64,000 nt of DNA from JALYYC01 sp039922495 (GTDB lineage: Bacteria > Chloroflexota > Dormibacteria > CF-121). Both the position numbers and the translations under genes were made by a program. Below are positions 41,534-49,095 of the stretch, piece by piece; positions within the stretch are counted from its first letter, which is position 1; each line of letters opens with the position of its first letter. The notes beneath the pieces are model-generated. The model was not told where the DNA came from. It ran no database searches and saw nothing but the letters and a program-made list of their open reading frames with translations. Where the stretch lies: contig JBDTEO010000023.1 in assembly GCA_039922495.1 (NCBI GenBank), positions 3,299 to 67,298 of the forward strand, written 5' to 3'.

Positions 41534-42367
41534 GTGCGCGTCTATGTCTGCGGAGTGCGCGGATCGACCCCGGCCCCGGGTGCCGACTTCGTCCGGTATG
41601 GCGGGCACACCTCCTGCATTGCGATCGCGCACGCGACCGGACAGCCGAGCCTGGTGCTCGATGCCGGGACCGGCCTTCAGCGTTTGAGCGCTCAGCTCGA
41701 TGGCCGGGCGTTCAACGGCACCATCCTCCTGAGCCACCTGCATTGGGACCACACCCATGGCCTCCCCTTTTTCCCAGCCGGCGACCGCCAGGAAGCGCAG
41801 GTGACGCTGCTGATGCCGGCCCAGGGCGACCCGGCGAACGTGCTCGCGCGTGCCATGTCCCCGCCACATTTCCCGATCAAGCCGACCGAGCTTAAGGGCC
41901 GCTGGCGATTCCTTGGGATCCAGCCAGGCGAGCGCGCGGTCGAAGGCTTTGAGGTGCTGGCCCGCGAAATCCCGCACAAGGGCGGCGTCACCTATGGCTA
42001 CCGGGTGAGCGAGGGCGGCACCTCGATGGCGTACCTGTCGGATCACAGTCCGATCGCCTTCGGGTCCGGCCCGGCGGGCTTCGGCGCCTACCATCCGGCG
42101 GCGATCGAGCTGGCCCGGGGAGCCGATCTGCTGATCCACGACGCCCAGCACACCGCCGAGGAGTTCCCCCAGAAGGTGTCGTTGGGGCACTCGGCGGTTG
42201 ACTACGCCATCGGCCTGGCCATCGCGGCCCGGGCGAAGCGGTTGCTGCTCTTTCACCACGATCCGCCTCGCACCGACGACCAGCTCGACGCCATCGTGGC
42301 GGCCCATGCCGGCGCCTCGGTGCCGGTGGCCGCCGCCGCCGAAGGCTCCGTCATCGACCTGGCCTAG
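41534..42367 (+). CDS. MBL-fold metal-dependent hydrolase, possible phosphodiesterase
   Basis: A 277-residue metallo-beta-lactamase-fold enzyme of the PhnP/class II phosphodiesterase-like group. CGVRGSTPAPG and YGGHTSC at the N-terminus, and the full metal motif HLHWDH (His68, His70, Asp72, His73), are intact. LSDHSPIA, LLIHDAQHTAEEF and LLLFHHDPPRTD complete the site. Members include cyclic phosphodiesterases and tRNA-processing relatives. Between two genes for cNMP-binding-domain proteins, a cyclic-nucleotide phosphodiesterase role is attractive but unproven. Confidence 0.8.
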   Translation: MRVYVCGVRGSTPAPGADFVRYGGHTSCIAIAHATGQPSLVLDAGTGLQRLSAQLDGRAFNGTILLSHLHWDHTHGLPFFPAGDRQEAQVTLLMPAQGDPANVLARAMSPPHFPIKPTELKGRWRFLGIQPGERAVEGFEVLAREIPHKGGVTYGYRVSEGGTSMAYLSDHSPIAFGSGPAGFGAYHPAAIELARGADLLIHDAQHTAEEFPQKVSLGHSAVDYAIGLAIAARAKRLLLFHHDPPRTDDQLDAIVAAHAGASVPVAAAAEGSVIDLA

Positions 42368-42374
42368 CCTCCTA

Positions 42375-43784
42375 ATGGATGCCGTGGTCGTCGGCGCCGG
42401 TCCGAATGGGCTGGCGGCCGCCATCGTGCTGGCCCAGGCGGGCCGTTCGGTGCGCCTGCTGGAAGCGAGGTCGACGATTGGCGGCGGGGTCCGAACCGCC
42501 GAGCTGACCCTGCCCGGTTTCCGCCACGACGTCTGTTCCGCGATCCATCCGCTCGCGGCCGGCTCCCCGTTTTTTCGTTCCCTTTCGCTGAAGGCCGACG
42601 GTTTGGAGCTCATCCAGCCGGATGCGCCGCTCGCGCATCCGCTCGATGACGGCACCGCGGTGATCGTCGAACGATCGATCGAGGCGACGGCCCGGCAGCT
42701 GGGGCGCGATGCGAACGCCTACACCCGATTGATGACCCCACTCGTTAAGCACGCTGATGCCCTCTTCGAGACGCTGCTGAGTCCGCTTCGACCAACCACC
42801 CATCCGCTGCTGATGGCCGGTTTTGGAATTCGGGCGATCCAACCCGCCACCATGCTGGCGAGGCTCAGCTTCAAAGAGGAGGCAACCCGAGCCATGTTCG
42901 CCGGGATGGGCGGGCACTCGATGGTGCCGCTCAACCGGCCCGGAACGGGCGCGTTCTGCCTGGTCCTTGGCACGGCGGCCCATGCGGTCGGCTGGCCCAT
43001 GGTGCGCGGCGGGTCGCAGCAGCTCGTGGATGCGCTCGCCAGGAGGCTGCAGTCGCTGGGCGGGTTAACGCAGACCGATACCCCGGTCGATCGGATCGAC
43101 CAATTGCCGGAGCACCGCGCGGCGCTGTTCGACGTCACCCCCCGACAGTTGCTGCGCATCGCTGGCGACCGGTTCACTCCAGGGTACCGTCGCACGCTGG
43201 AGCGCTACCGCTACGGGCCGGGCGTCTTCAAGGTCGACTGGGCGCTGGACGGACCCATCCCCTGGCGCGCCACGGCGTGCGCCCGTGCCGGCACGGTGCA
43301 TCTCGCTGGTTCCTTGCAGGAGCTCGCCGCCGCCGAGGCCGCCGTCGGCCGGGGCCGCATCCCGGATCCGCCCTTTGTCATCCTGGCGCAGCAGAGCCTC
43401 TTCGACCCAACCCGCGCGCCGGCTGGCAAGCACACGGGCTGGGCCTACTGCCATGTGCCGAACGGCTCGACCGAGGATATGACGGCGCGCATCGAAGCGC
43501 AGGTGGAGCGCTTCGCGCCGGGCTTCCGCAACCGCATCCTGGCGCGCCACGTGATGTCGCCAGCCGACTACGAGCGCTACAACCCCAACGACGTTGGCGG
43601 CGACATCAACGGCGGGCTGGCGGACCTCCGGCAGCTCTTCCTCCGCCCCGGCCCGCGGCTCTACCGCACGACGGATCGTCGGATCTACCTCTGCTCGTCG
43701 TCGACGCCACCGGCCGGTGGCGTGCACGGGATGTGCGGCTACCATGCCGCCCGCGCCGCGCTGCGACACGCCCCCTGGAGATGA
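42375..43784 (+). CDS. FAD-dependent oxidoreductase, phytoene desaturase-like (COG1233)
   Basis: A 469-residue flavoprotein. The dinucleotide-binding fold VVVGAGPNGLAAAIVLAQAG begins at residue 4, followed by LLEARSTIGGGVRTAE. The C-terminal FAD motif is SSTPPAGGVHGMCGYHAARA. It belongs to the amine-oxidase/phytoene-dehydrogenase superfamily, but carotenoid genes are absent nearby, so the substrate is unknown. The frame is open upstream; the ATG at 42375 is where homology begins, 7 nt after the MBL-fold gene. It ends in an ATGA overlap with the next gene. Confidence 0.85.
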   Translation: MDAVVVGAGPNGLAAAIVLAQAGRSVRLLEARSTIGGGVRTAELTLPGFRHDVCSAIHPLAAGSPFFRSLSLKADGLELIQPDAPLAHPLDDGTAVIVERSIEATARQLGRDANAYTRLMTPLVKHADALFETLLSPLRPTTHPLLMAGFGIRAIQPATMLARLSFKEEATRAMFAGMGGHSMVPLNRPGTGAFCLVLGTAAHAVGWPMVRGGSQQLVDALARRLQSLGGLTQTDTPVDRIDQLPEHRAALFDVTPRQLLRIAGDRFTPGYRRTLERYRYGPGVFKVDWALDGPIPWRATACARAGTVHLAGSLQELAAAEAAVGRGRIPDPPFVILAQQSLFDPTRAPAGKHTGWAYCHVPNGSTEDMTARIEAQVERFAPGFRNRILARHVMSPADYERYNPNDVGGDINGGLADLRQLFLRPGPRLYRTTDRRIYLCSSSTPPAGGVHGMCGYHAARAALRHAPWR

Positions 43785-45367
43785 GGCGGGTCCTGGTCCT
43801 CGGCGGGGGGCACGCCGGCGTCCGCTGCGCCCGGGAGCTGCTCGAGGCGCGGCGCGGCACCGATGAGGTCGACATCACGCTGGTCAGCCGCGAAAACGTC
43901 GAGGTCTGGCACGGACTGATGCCCCAGATCGTGTCCGGCGTGCTCCAAGCCCAGCACGTGTTGATCCCGCTCCGCGAAATCCTTCCTGGCATCACGATTT
44001 ACAGCCGCGAGATCGAGTCGATCGACCTCAAGCGCCGGCGGGTGGTGCTCAGCCAGGGCGGCGAAGGCGACCAGATCGAGCTCGAGGCGGACTACCTGGT
44101 GATCGCTCTTGGATCAGTCACCGACCTCTCCCGCTTTCCGGGGCTGACCGAGCACGCGCTGCAGACCAAGACGATCGGCGACTTCATCCACCTTCGCAAT
44201 CACCTGATCGAGATGCTGGAAGCGGCCAGCGTGGCGACCGACGCAACCGAGCGGCGGCGGCTGCTCACGTTCGTCGTGGCCGGCGCCGGGTATGCCGGCG
44301 TGGAGATCGCCTCCGAAGCCAACGAGTTCCTGCGGGCGTCGCTGCGCGCCTATCCGATGCTCGATCCCGGTGAGGTGCGCGTGATCACGGTCGACATCCT
44401 CTCGCGGATCCTGCCTACCTTCAACGACCGCCTGGCCAATCGGGTGGTGCGGCGGATGCAGGCTCGCGGCATCGAGCTTCGCCTGGGTGTCGGGTTAAAG
44501 GAGGCGACCGGCAGCGCCGTCACCCTGACTGACGGCGCGCGGATCGAGACCCGCAGCATCATCGCCACGGTGGGCCTCGGCACCAACCCGGTGCTCCGCC
44601 ACCTGCCGGTCGCATTGACGCGTGGCCGGATCACCTGCGATGCCTTCTGCCGGGTCGAGGGCTATCCCGGCGTCTACGCCGTCGGCGACAATGCGGCCGT
44701 TCCGGATCCGGCGAGCGGCCAGCCATTTGGGGCCATGGTCATGGTCGCCTTCGCGGAGGGCCGGCAGGCGGCCCGCAACATCCTGGCCGAGATCCGCTCC
44801 CAGCCGCCTGTTCCTTTCCACGCGACGCGCCTCGGCGAGGTGGCCCTCCTCAGCCGCCATTACGGCGTCGCCCAGGTGCGCGGCATAGAGCTCCACGGCA
44901 GGCTGGCGGCGTTCGTTTCCCGCGGGCTGTTTCTTTCGTTCATGCCGTCCTGGCGGCGCCGGCTGGCGCTGATCCTGCACTGGATGGACACCGCGGTCCT
45001 TCCCGACAACCTCACGCCGCTGCCGCTGGGACGCAGCAACCTGGTCGTCCCCATGCGGTTTGGCGCGGGCGAGGTGATCGTGCGCGAGGGCGACCTGGGC
45101 GGGCGATTCTACGTGATCACGGCCGGGGAGGTCGAAGTCACGCAGCGGGTCGATGGACAGGAGCAATCGATTCGGCAGCTCGGTCCCGGCGGCCATTTCG
45201 GTGAGCTCGCCCTGCTCGGCGACCGGCGCCGGACCGCCAGCGTCAGGGCGCTGACGGATGCGTCCGTCCTGAGCATCGCCCGCCAGGACTTCGCCGCGTT
45301 GGTCGAACACCTCCCAGCATTGCAGGGGGCGCTGACGCAACCACGTCCCAACTTAAACCGCGAATGA
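43781..45367 (+). CDS. Type II NADH dehydrogenase-like protein fused to a cNMP-binding domain
   Basis: A 528-residue fusion. Residues 1-400 are an NDH-2-like flavoprotein: FAD fold VLVLGGGHAGVRCARELLE, NAD fold FVVAGAGYAGVEIASEANEF, and GVYAVGDNAAVPDP near the C-terminus of this part, with hydrophobic membrane-docking helices after it. Residues about 425-515 are a cyclic-nucleotide-binding domain with FGELALLGDRRRTASVRA, which keeps the Glu and Arg that hold the ribose and phosphate. This implies control of NADH:quinone electron flow by a cyclic nucleotide. It is coupled to both neighbours by 4-nt overlaps. Confidence 0.88.
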   Translation: MRRVLVLGGGHAGVRCARELLEARRGTDEVDITLVSRENVEVWHGLMPQIVSGVLQAQHVLIPLREILPGITIYSREIESIDLKRRRVVLSQGGEGDQIELEADYLVIALGSVTDLSRFPGLTEHALQTKTIGDFIHLRNHLIEMLEAASVATDATERRRLLTFVVAGAGYAGVEIASEANEFLRASLRAYPMLDPGEVRVITVDILSRILPTFNDRLANRVVRRMQARGIELRLGVGLKEATGSAVTLTDGARIETRSIIATVGLGTNPVLRHLPVALTRGRITCDAFCRVEGYPGVYAVGDNAAVPDPASGQPFGAMVMVAFAEGRQAARNILAEIRSQPPVPFHATRLGEVALLSRHYGVAQVRGIELHGRLAAFVSRGLFLSFMPSWRRRLALILHWMDTAVLPDNLTPLPLGRSNLVVPMRFGAGEVIVREGDLGGRFYVITAGEVEVTQRVDGQEQSIRQLGPGGHFGELALLGDRRRTASVRALTDASVLSIARQDFAALVEHLPALQGALTQPRPNLNRE

Positions 45368-46071
45368 ACCTTGGCTGGCGTCGCCTGCTTCGGGCGGCCG
45401 CGATCCTCGAGACCGTCCTGCTGGGAATCGCAGCCATCAGCCGCATCGATCGGGAAGCCGCCGTCATTGCCGCCATCATGGGCGCGCTGACTGTCTGGTT
45501 GTTCCGGGCATCGAATCGACTCGTGGCGGTGATCGCCGGCCTGCTCTTCGCCAACGTGGCCTTCTGGATGACGACCGCCACCATGAGTAACCTGGCGACG
45601 CGCGAAGGCATCGGGGTCATCCTGCTGCCGCTCGGGCTCGCCGTGACGTCCATCACGGGGCTGATTTCAGCCGCGGCATTGCTGCCCCGGAGGCGAGCTC
45701 CAGGCAGGACCGCTGCCATGGGCGTAGTTACGCTGGCCGTGCTGGTCTTGGCCCTCATGACCGGCGTGGCGGTGGCGCGAGGCAGCGATCAGCAAGCCCA
45801 GCACCCCGGCGATATCGTCCTTCGCATGCACAATACGGCCTTCTCGACGCGATCGATTACCGCCCACGGCGGCACCGTCAGCCTATATGTGGTCAATGAC
45901 GACCTTTTCTGGCATACGGTCACCATCGACTCGCTAGGGATCGACCTCAAAGTCCCGGTTGGGGGCCATCGCCGCATTGCCGTCAGCGCGCCGCCCGGCG
46001 CCTACACCTTCTACTGCCGGATCCCGGGCCACGCCCAGGCCGGCATGAAGGGCACCATCACGATCTCCTGA
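45364..46071 (+). CDS. Membrane protein with C-terminal cupredoxin domain
   Basis: A 235-residue protein. Four transmembrane helices (about residues 10-28, 33-48, 53-75 and 83-107), then a fifth at 118-138, lead to an external blue-copper domain (about 145-235). The copper ligands are all visible: His184 in FWHTVTI, Cys218, His223 and Met228 in FYCRIPGHAQAGM. It is coupled to the NDH-2/cNBD gene by an ATGA overlap and could pass electrons outside the membrane. A membrane-embedded cupredoxin of this layout is uncommon. Confidence 0.85.
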   Translation: MNLGWRRLLRAAAILETVLLGIAAISRIDREAAVIAAIMGALTVWLFRASNRLVAVIAGLLFANVAFWMTTATMSNLATREGIGVILLPLGLAVTSITGLISAAALLPRRRAPGRTAAMGVVTLAVLVLALMTGVAVARGSDQQAQHPGDIVLRMHNTAFSTRSITAHGGTVSLYVVNDDLFWHTVTIDSLGIDLKVPVGGHRRIAVSAPPGAYTFYCRIPGHAQAGMKGTITIS

Positions 46072-47006
46072 TGGGAAGGAGATTGCTGAAGGTTGGCTTC
46101 CAGCTCCCGGAAGTCGAACGCGAGGTCCGCTGGCCGGAGATTGTCGCTATGGCCCGCCTCGGCGAGCAGGTCGGATTCGACTCCGTCTGGGTCGGAGACC
46201 ATCTCCTGTACCGGAACGCGACTCATGGCGCACGCGGACCATGGGAGGCGTGGACGATGCTCGCGGCCATCGCCGCCTCAACGACCGGTATCGCACTGGG
46301 TCCGCTGGTCGCCTCGACGAGCTTTCACAATCCGGCGATGCTGGCCAAGATGGCGGCGACCGTTGACGAGATCAGCGGCGGCCGGTTGATCCTCGGCCTC
46401 GGCGCGGGCTGGAACGAGACGGAGTACCGCGCCTACGGATTTCCCTTCGATCGCCGCGTCTCGCGCTTCGCCGAAGCCTTCACCATCATCCGGTCCCTGT
46501 TACGCGATGGGCACATCGACTTCGAGGGCGAGTTCTACTCCGCGCCCGACTGCGACCTTAAGCCTCGCCCCCGTCCGGGCGGGCCGCCATTGATGGTGGG
46601 GTCGATCGGCGAGCGCATGCTGGAGATCACCGCCCCACATATCAATGCCTGGAACGCCTGGTACACGTGGACCGGGAATCGCCCGGAGGGTGTTGCTCCC
46701 CTCCGAGAGAAAGTCGATGCCGCCTGCCGGGCAGCCGGACGTGATCCAGCCGAGGTCGAGCGCACGGTCGCCGTCCTGGTTCAGTTCCCCGGTGGCGTCG
46801 GCCGCCAGCCTGGCGACGAGGACGTCACGGTGACGCCGCTAACGGGTCCGCCCGAGGCTATCGCCGAGGCCCTCCGTGGATACGCCCGCGAAGGGATCGG
46901 CCACGTCCAGCTCGTCCTCGACCCAATCAACGAAGCCTCGATCGAAGCGCTCGCTCCGGTCCTGGATCAGCTGGATGGGCCTAGCTCAACATCGTCGCCC
47001 GCGTAG
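46071..47006 (+). CDS. LLM-class flavin-dependent oxidoreductase
   Basis: A 311-residue TIM-barrel oxidoreductase of the bacterial luciferase-like (F420 or FMN) superfamily. VGFQLPEVEREVRWPEIV, GFDSVWVGDHLLYRN, LGPLVASTSFHNPAMLAKMA, GRLILGLGAGWNETEYRAYG and PPLMVGSIGERMLEI are characteristic. Its start overlaps the cupredoxin stop (TGATG). F420 use is likely in such lineages but not provable here. The 3' end overlaps the convergent kinase gene by 26 bp. Confidence 0.88.
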   Translation: MGRRLLKVGFQLPEVEREVRWPEIVAMARLGEQVGFDSVWVGDHLLYRNATHGARGPWEAWTMLAAIAASTTGIALGPLVASTSFHNPAMLAKMAATVDEISGGRLILGLGAGWNETEYRAYGFPFDRRVSRFAEAFTIIRSLLRDGHIDFEGEFYSAPDCDLKPRPRPGGPPLMVGSIGERMLEITAPHINAWNAWYTWTGNRPEGVAPLREKVDAACRAAGRDPAEVERTVAVLVQFPGGVGRQPGDEDVTVTPLTGPPEAIAEALRGYAREGIGHVQLVLDPINEASIEALAPVLDQLDGPSSTSSPA

Positions 47007-49095
47007 GCACGCGCCCACGAACGGTCGTTCCTGAACCAGGAACGGACTCGATCGTCAGGCTTCCCCCGGCGGCCGCAATCCGGTCGGCCATATTCTGCAT
47101 GCCGACACCCTGCGTGGCGGTCGAGGGATCGAAACCGGCACCATCGTCGGTGACCTCGAACGACAGCGCGTCGCCACGCTCCGCAAGACGGACGCGGACC
47201 CGCCCGGTATTCGCGTGCTTGATGGCATTCTGGATCGCTTCCTGGCAGCAGAAGTAGACGGCCGCCTCAAGCTCCTCCGGGTAGCGGCCGGCCACGTCGC
47301 TTACGACCTGGATTGGCATGGCGCTGCTGGCGGTCTGCGCCGCAAGGGCCGCGGCAATACCACGATCCCGGAGCACCGGCGGGTAGAGGCCGGCCGCGAG
47401 CGCCCCCAGCGTCTCAAGCGCATCTCTAGTCTGTCGTCGCAGCTCATCGATTGACGGGATGGCACGCTTCGTGTCCTTTTTCGCAAGCGTGGCGGTGAGG
47501 CGCAACTTGACAGCGAGCGCTACCAGGTGCTGCTGGGCGCCGTCGTGGATGTTTCGCTCGAGGCGGCGGCGCTCGGCATCCTGAGCCGCGACGATCCGCT
47601 GCCGCGACTCGCGCAGCTCGACCGCCTGTGCGGAGATCTCGCGAAGCCGCGCCTGCAGCTCGGCGGTCAAGCGCACGTTACGCAGCACCTGCCCTGCCTG
47701 CGCGGCGATGTCGCCCACGAGCTTCTCCTCGACCGGGCTAAACGGCTCGCCGGGGCGCTTCTTGAGCGTGAGCTCGCCCAGGTCCTCACCCTGGTGCCGC
47801 ACCCGCACCGCACGATCGGCCTCGGCGGAAGAGACTGGCGGCAGGTTGTGCGGCCAGGTCGCCGCCGCGATAGCAGCGCCATCGCGTCGCATCCAGACGC
47901 TGGCCGCCGTCGAACCGGTGCCTTCGACCAGCACTCGCGCCAGCCGCGGTAACACCTCCTCGTTCGCGACCGCGGCCGCGACGCGGTGCGAGAACTGCGT
48001 CAGGACCTCATAGGGCGTCGCGCGCTGCCCGTAGACGAGCCGGTTGGCGATCCGCTCAACCCGTTCTCGCACCGGCTGGAACGCGACCGCCACGACGGCG
48101 GTGGCCACGATGGAAAGCGCCAGGTTGGGCTGACCACGCGAGCCGATCAGCGAACCGATGCCGACGACGATGCCCACATACACCACGGTGATAAAGACCG
48201 CCAGGGCGCCGTAGACCAGGGTGCGGTTGAGGACCACGTCGATCTCGTAGAGCCGGTAGCGGAGGATCGCCACGACGATCGCGCCTGGAATGCCGAAGGT
48301 GAAACCAAGCAGCATGACGAGGGCGATGAGGGCGCCCAACCAATCGGGGTGCGAAACTTGCGCGACGTCGAACGTCCCGAACGCAACAAACACCAGCACC
48401 AGGAGCAGGCCGACCGCGGCTAGCCATTTCAGCTGCTGCCGCTCCTCACCGCGGGCACGCCGCCATCGGTCCACCACGGCAGCGACGGCGAGGACAAAGG
48501 GGAGGAGCACCAGGGGAGAATTGCGCAGGTTGGTCACCGTTGCCCCTAGGGGGGTGCCGAACGGATTGGAGAGGTGGAGCGCGACCGACTGGCGGATCGG
48601 TGCGCTGAGTGGGCCGGGTGCTAGGAGGTTCGATAGCGCGAATAGGAGACCGAAAGCTGCGGCCGCCCAGATCGCCGACCACCAGCGCCGGGCGGACGGC
48701 CGGCCGGTCGGGTACACGGCCACGATCATGTAGATGAACGACGGCCACACGAGCGCGGCGAGCCCCGGGAGCACCATCGTGACCGCGAGTCCTGCGGGAA
48801 GCGAGCCCGGCGCAACGACGATACCCCGGATGGCGTACTCTTCCGAAAACACGAGCGCTGCGCTGGCCAGTCCCGTGGCGAGACACAGCCAACCGATCGA
48901 GTTGCCCGGGCGCCGCGCGGCCAGGAATGCGCCGAAGGTGCCATAGCCGAGGGCGAAGCACACCTGAGCGATCAGCCACGGGCGGTCGCCGGGATCGATC
49001 GAAATCGGGTCGACCAGGAGCAAAATCAGCCCGGAACCAAGCAGGGCCGCCCCAATGCCGGCGATGCTCAGCGCGAGGAGCGTGCCGCGGGTCAT
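46981..49095 (-). CDS. Membrane sensor kinase, GAF-HisKA_3-HATPase (active type, last of four)
   Basis: A 704-residue kinase. Polytopic N-terminal half (about nine helices to residue 340), conserved LRYRLYEIDVVLNRTLVYG, a GAF domain (PYEVLTQFSHRVAAAVANEE and onward) and HisKA_3 with His517 in ERNIHDGAQQH. The HATPase has EAIQNAIKHA, DDGAGFDP and GVGMQNM, all intact. The ATG at 49095 overlaps the stop of the upstream pseudokinase gene. Its GAF and catalytic domains are closest to those of the third-position gene at 51113, marking the two as duplicates. No response regulator is encoded next to it. Confidence 0.93.
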   Translation of the reverse strand: MTRGTLLALSIAGIGAALLGSGLILLLVDPISIDPGDRPWLIAQVCFALGYGTFGAFLAARRPGNSIGWLCLATGLASAALVFSEEYAIRGIVVAPGSLPAGLAVTMVLPGLAALVWPSFIYMIVAVYPTGRPSARRWWSAIWAAAAFGLLFALSNLLAPGPLSAPIRQSVALHLSNPFGTPLGATVTNLRNSPLVLLPFVLAVAAVVDRWRRARGEERQQLKWLAAVGLLLVLVFVAFGTFDVAQVSHPDWLGALIALVMLLGFTFGIPGAIVVAILRYRLYEIDVVLNRTLVYGALAVFITVVYVGIVVGIGSLIGSRGQPNLALSIVATAVVAVAFQPVRERVERIANRLVYGQRATPYEVLTQFSHRVAAAVANEEVLPRLARVLVEGTGSTAASVWMRRDGAAIAAATWPHNLPPVSSAEADRAVRVRHQGEDLGELTLKKRPGEPFSPVEEKLVGDIAAQAGQVLRNVRLTAELQARLREISAQAVELRESRQRIVAAQDAERRRLERNIHDGAQQHLVALAVKLRLTATLAKKDTKRAIPSIDELRRQTRDALETLGALAAGLYPPVLRDRGIAAALAAQTASSAMPIQVVSDVAGRYPEELEAAVYFCCQEAIQNAIKHANTGRVRVRLAERGDALSFEVTDDGAGFDPSTATQGVGMQNMADRIAAAGGSLTIESVPGSGTTVRGRVPTRATMLS

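Noticed and set aside
40559..42655. A 698-codon minus-strand open frame across the cNMP-binding and MBL-fold genes
   Set aside because: Antisense shadow; the plus-strand frames contain intact domain motifs and ordered start signals.
42375..43784. Carotenoid biosynthesis
   Set aside because: The phytoene-desaturase-like flavoprotein has no crtB, crtY or isoprenoid genes nearby; COG1233 members have many other substrates.
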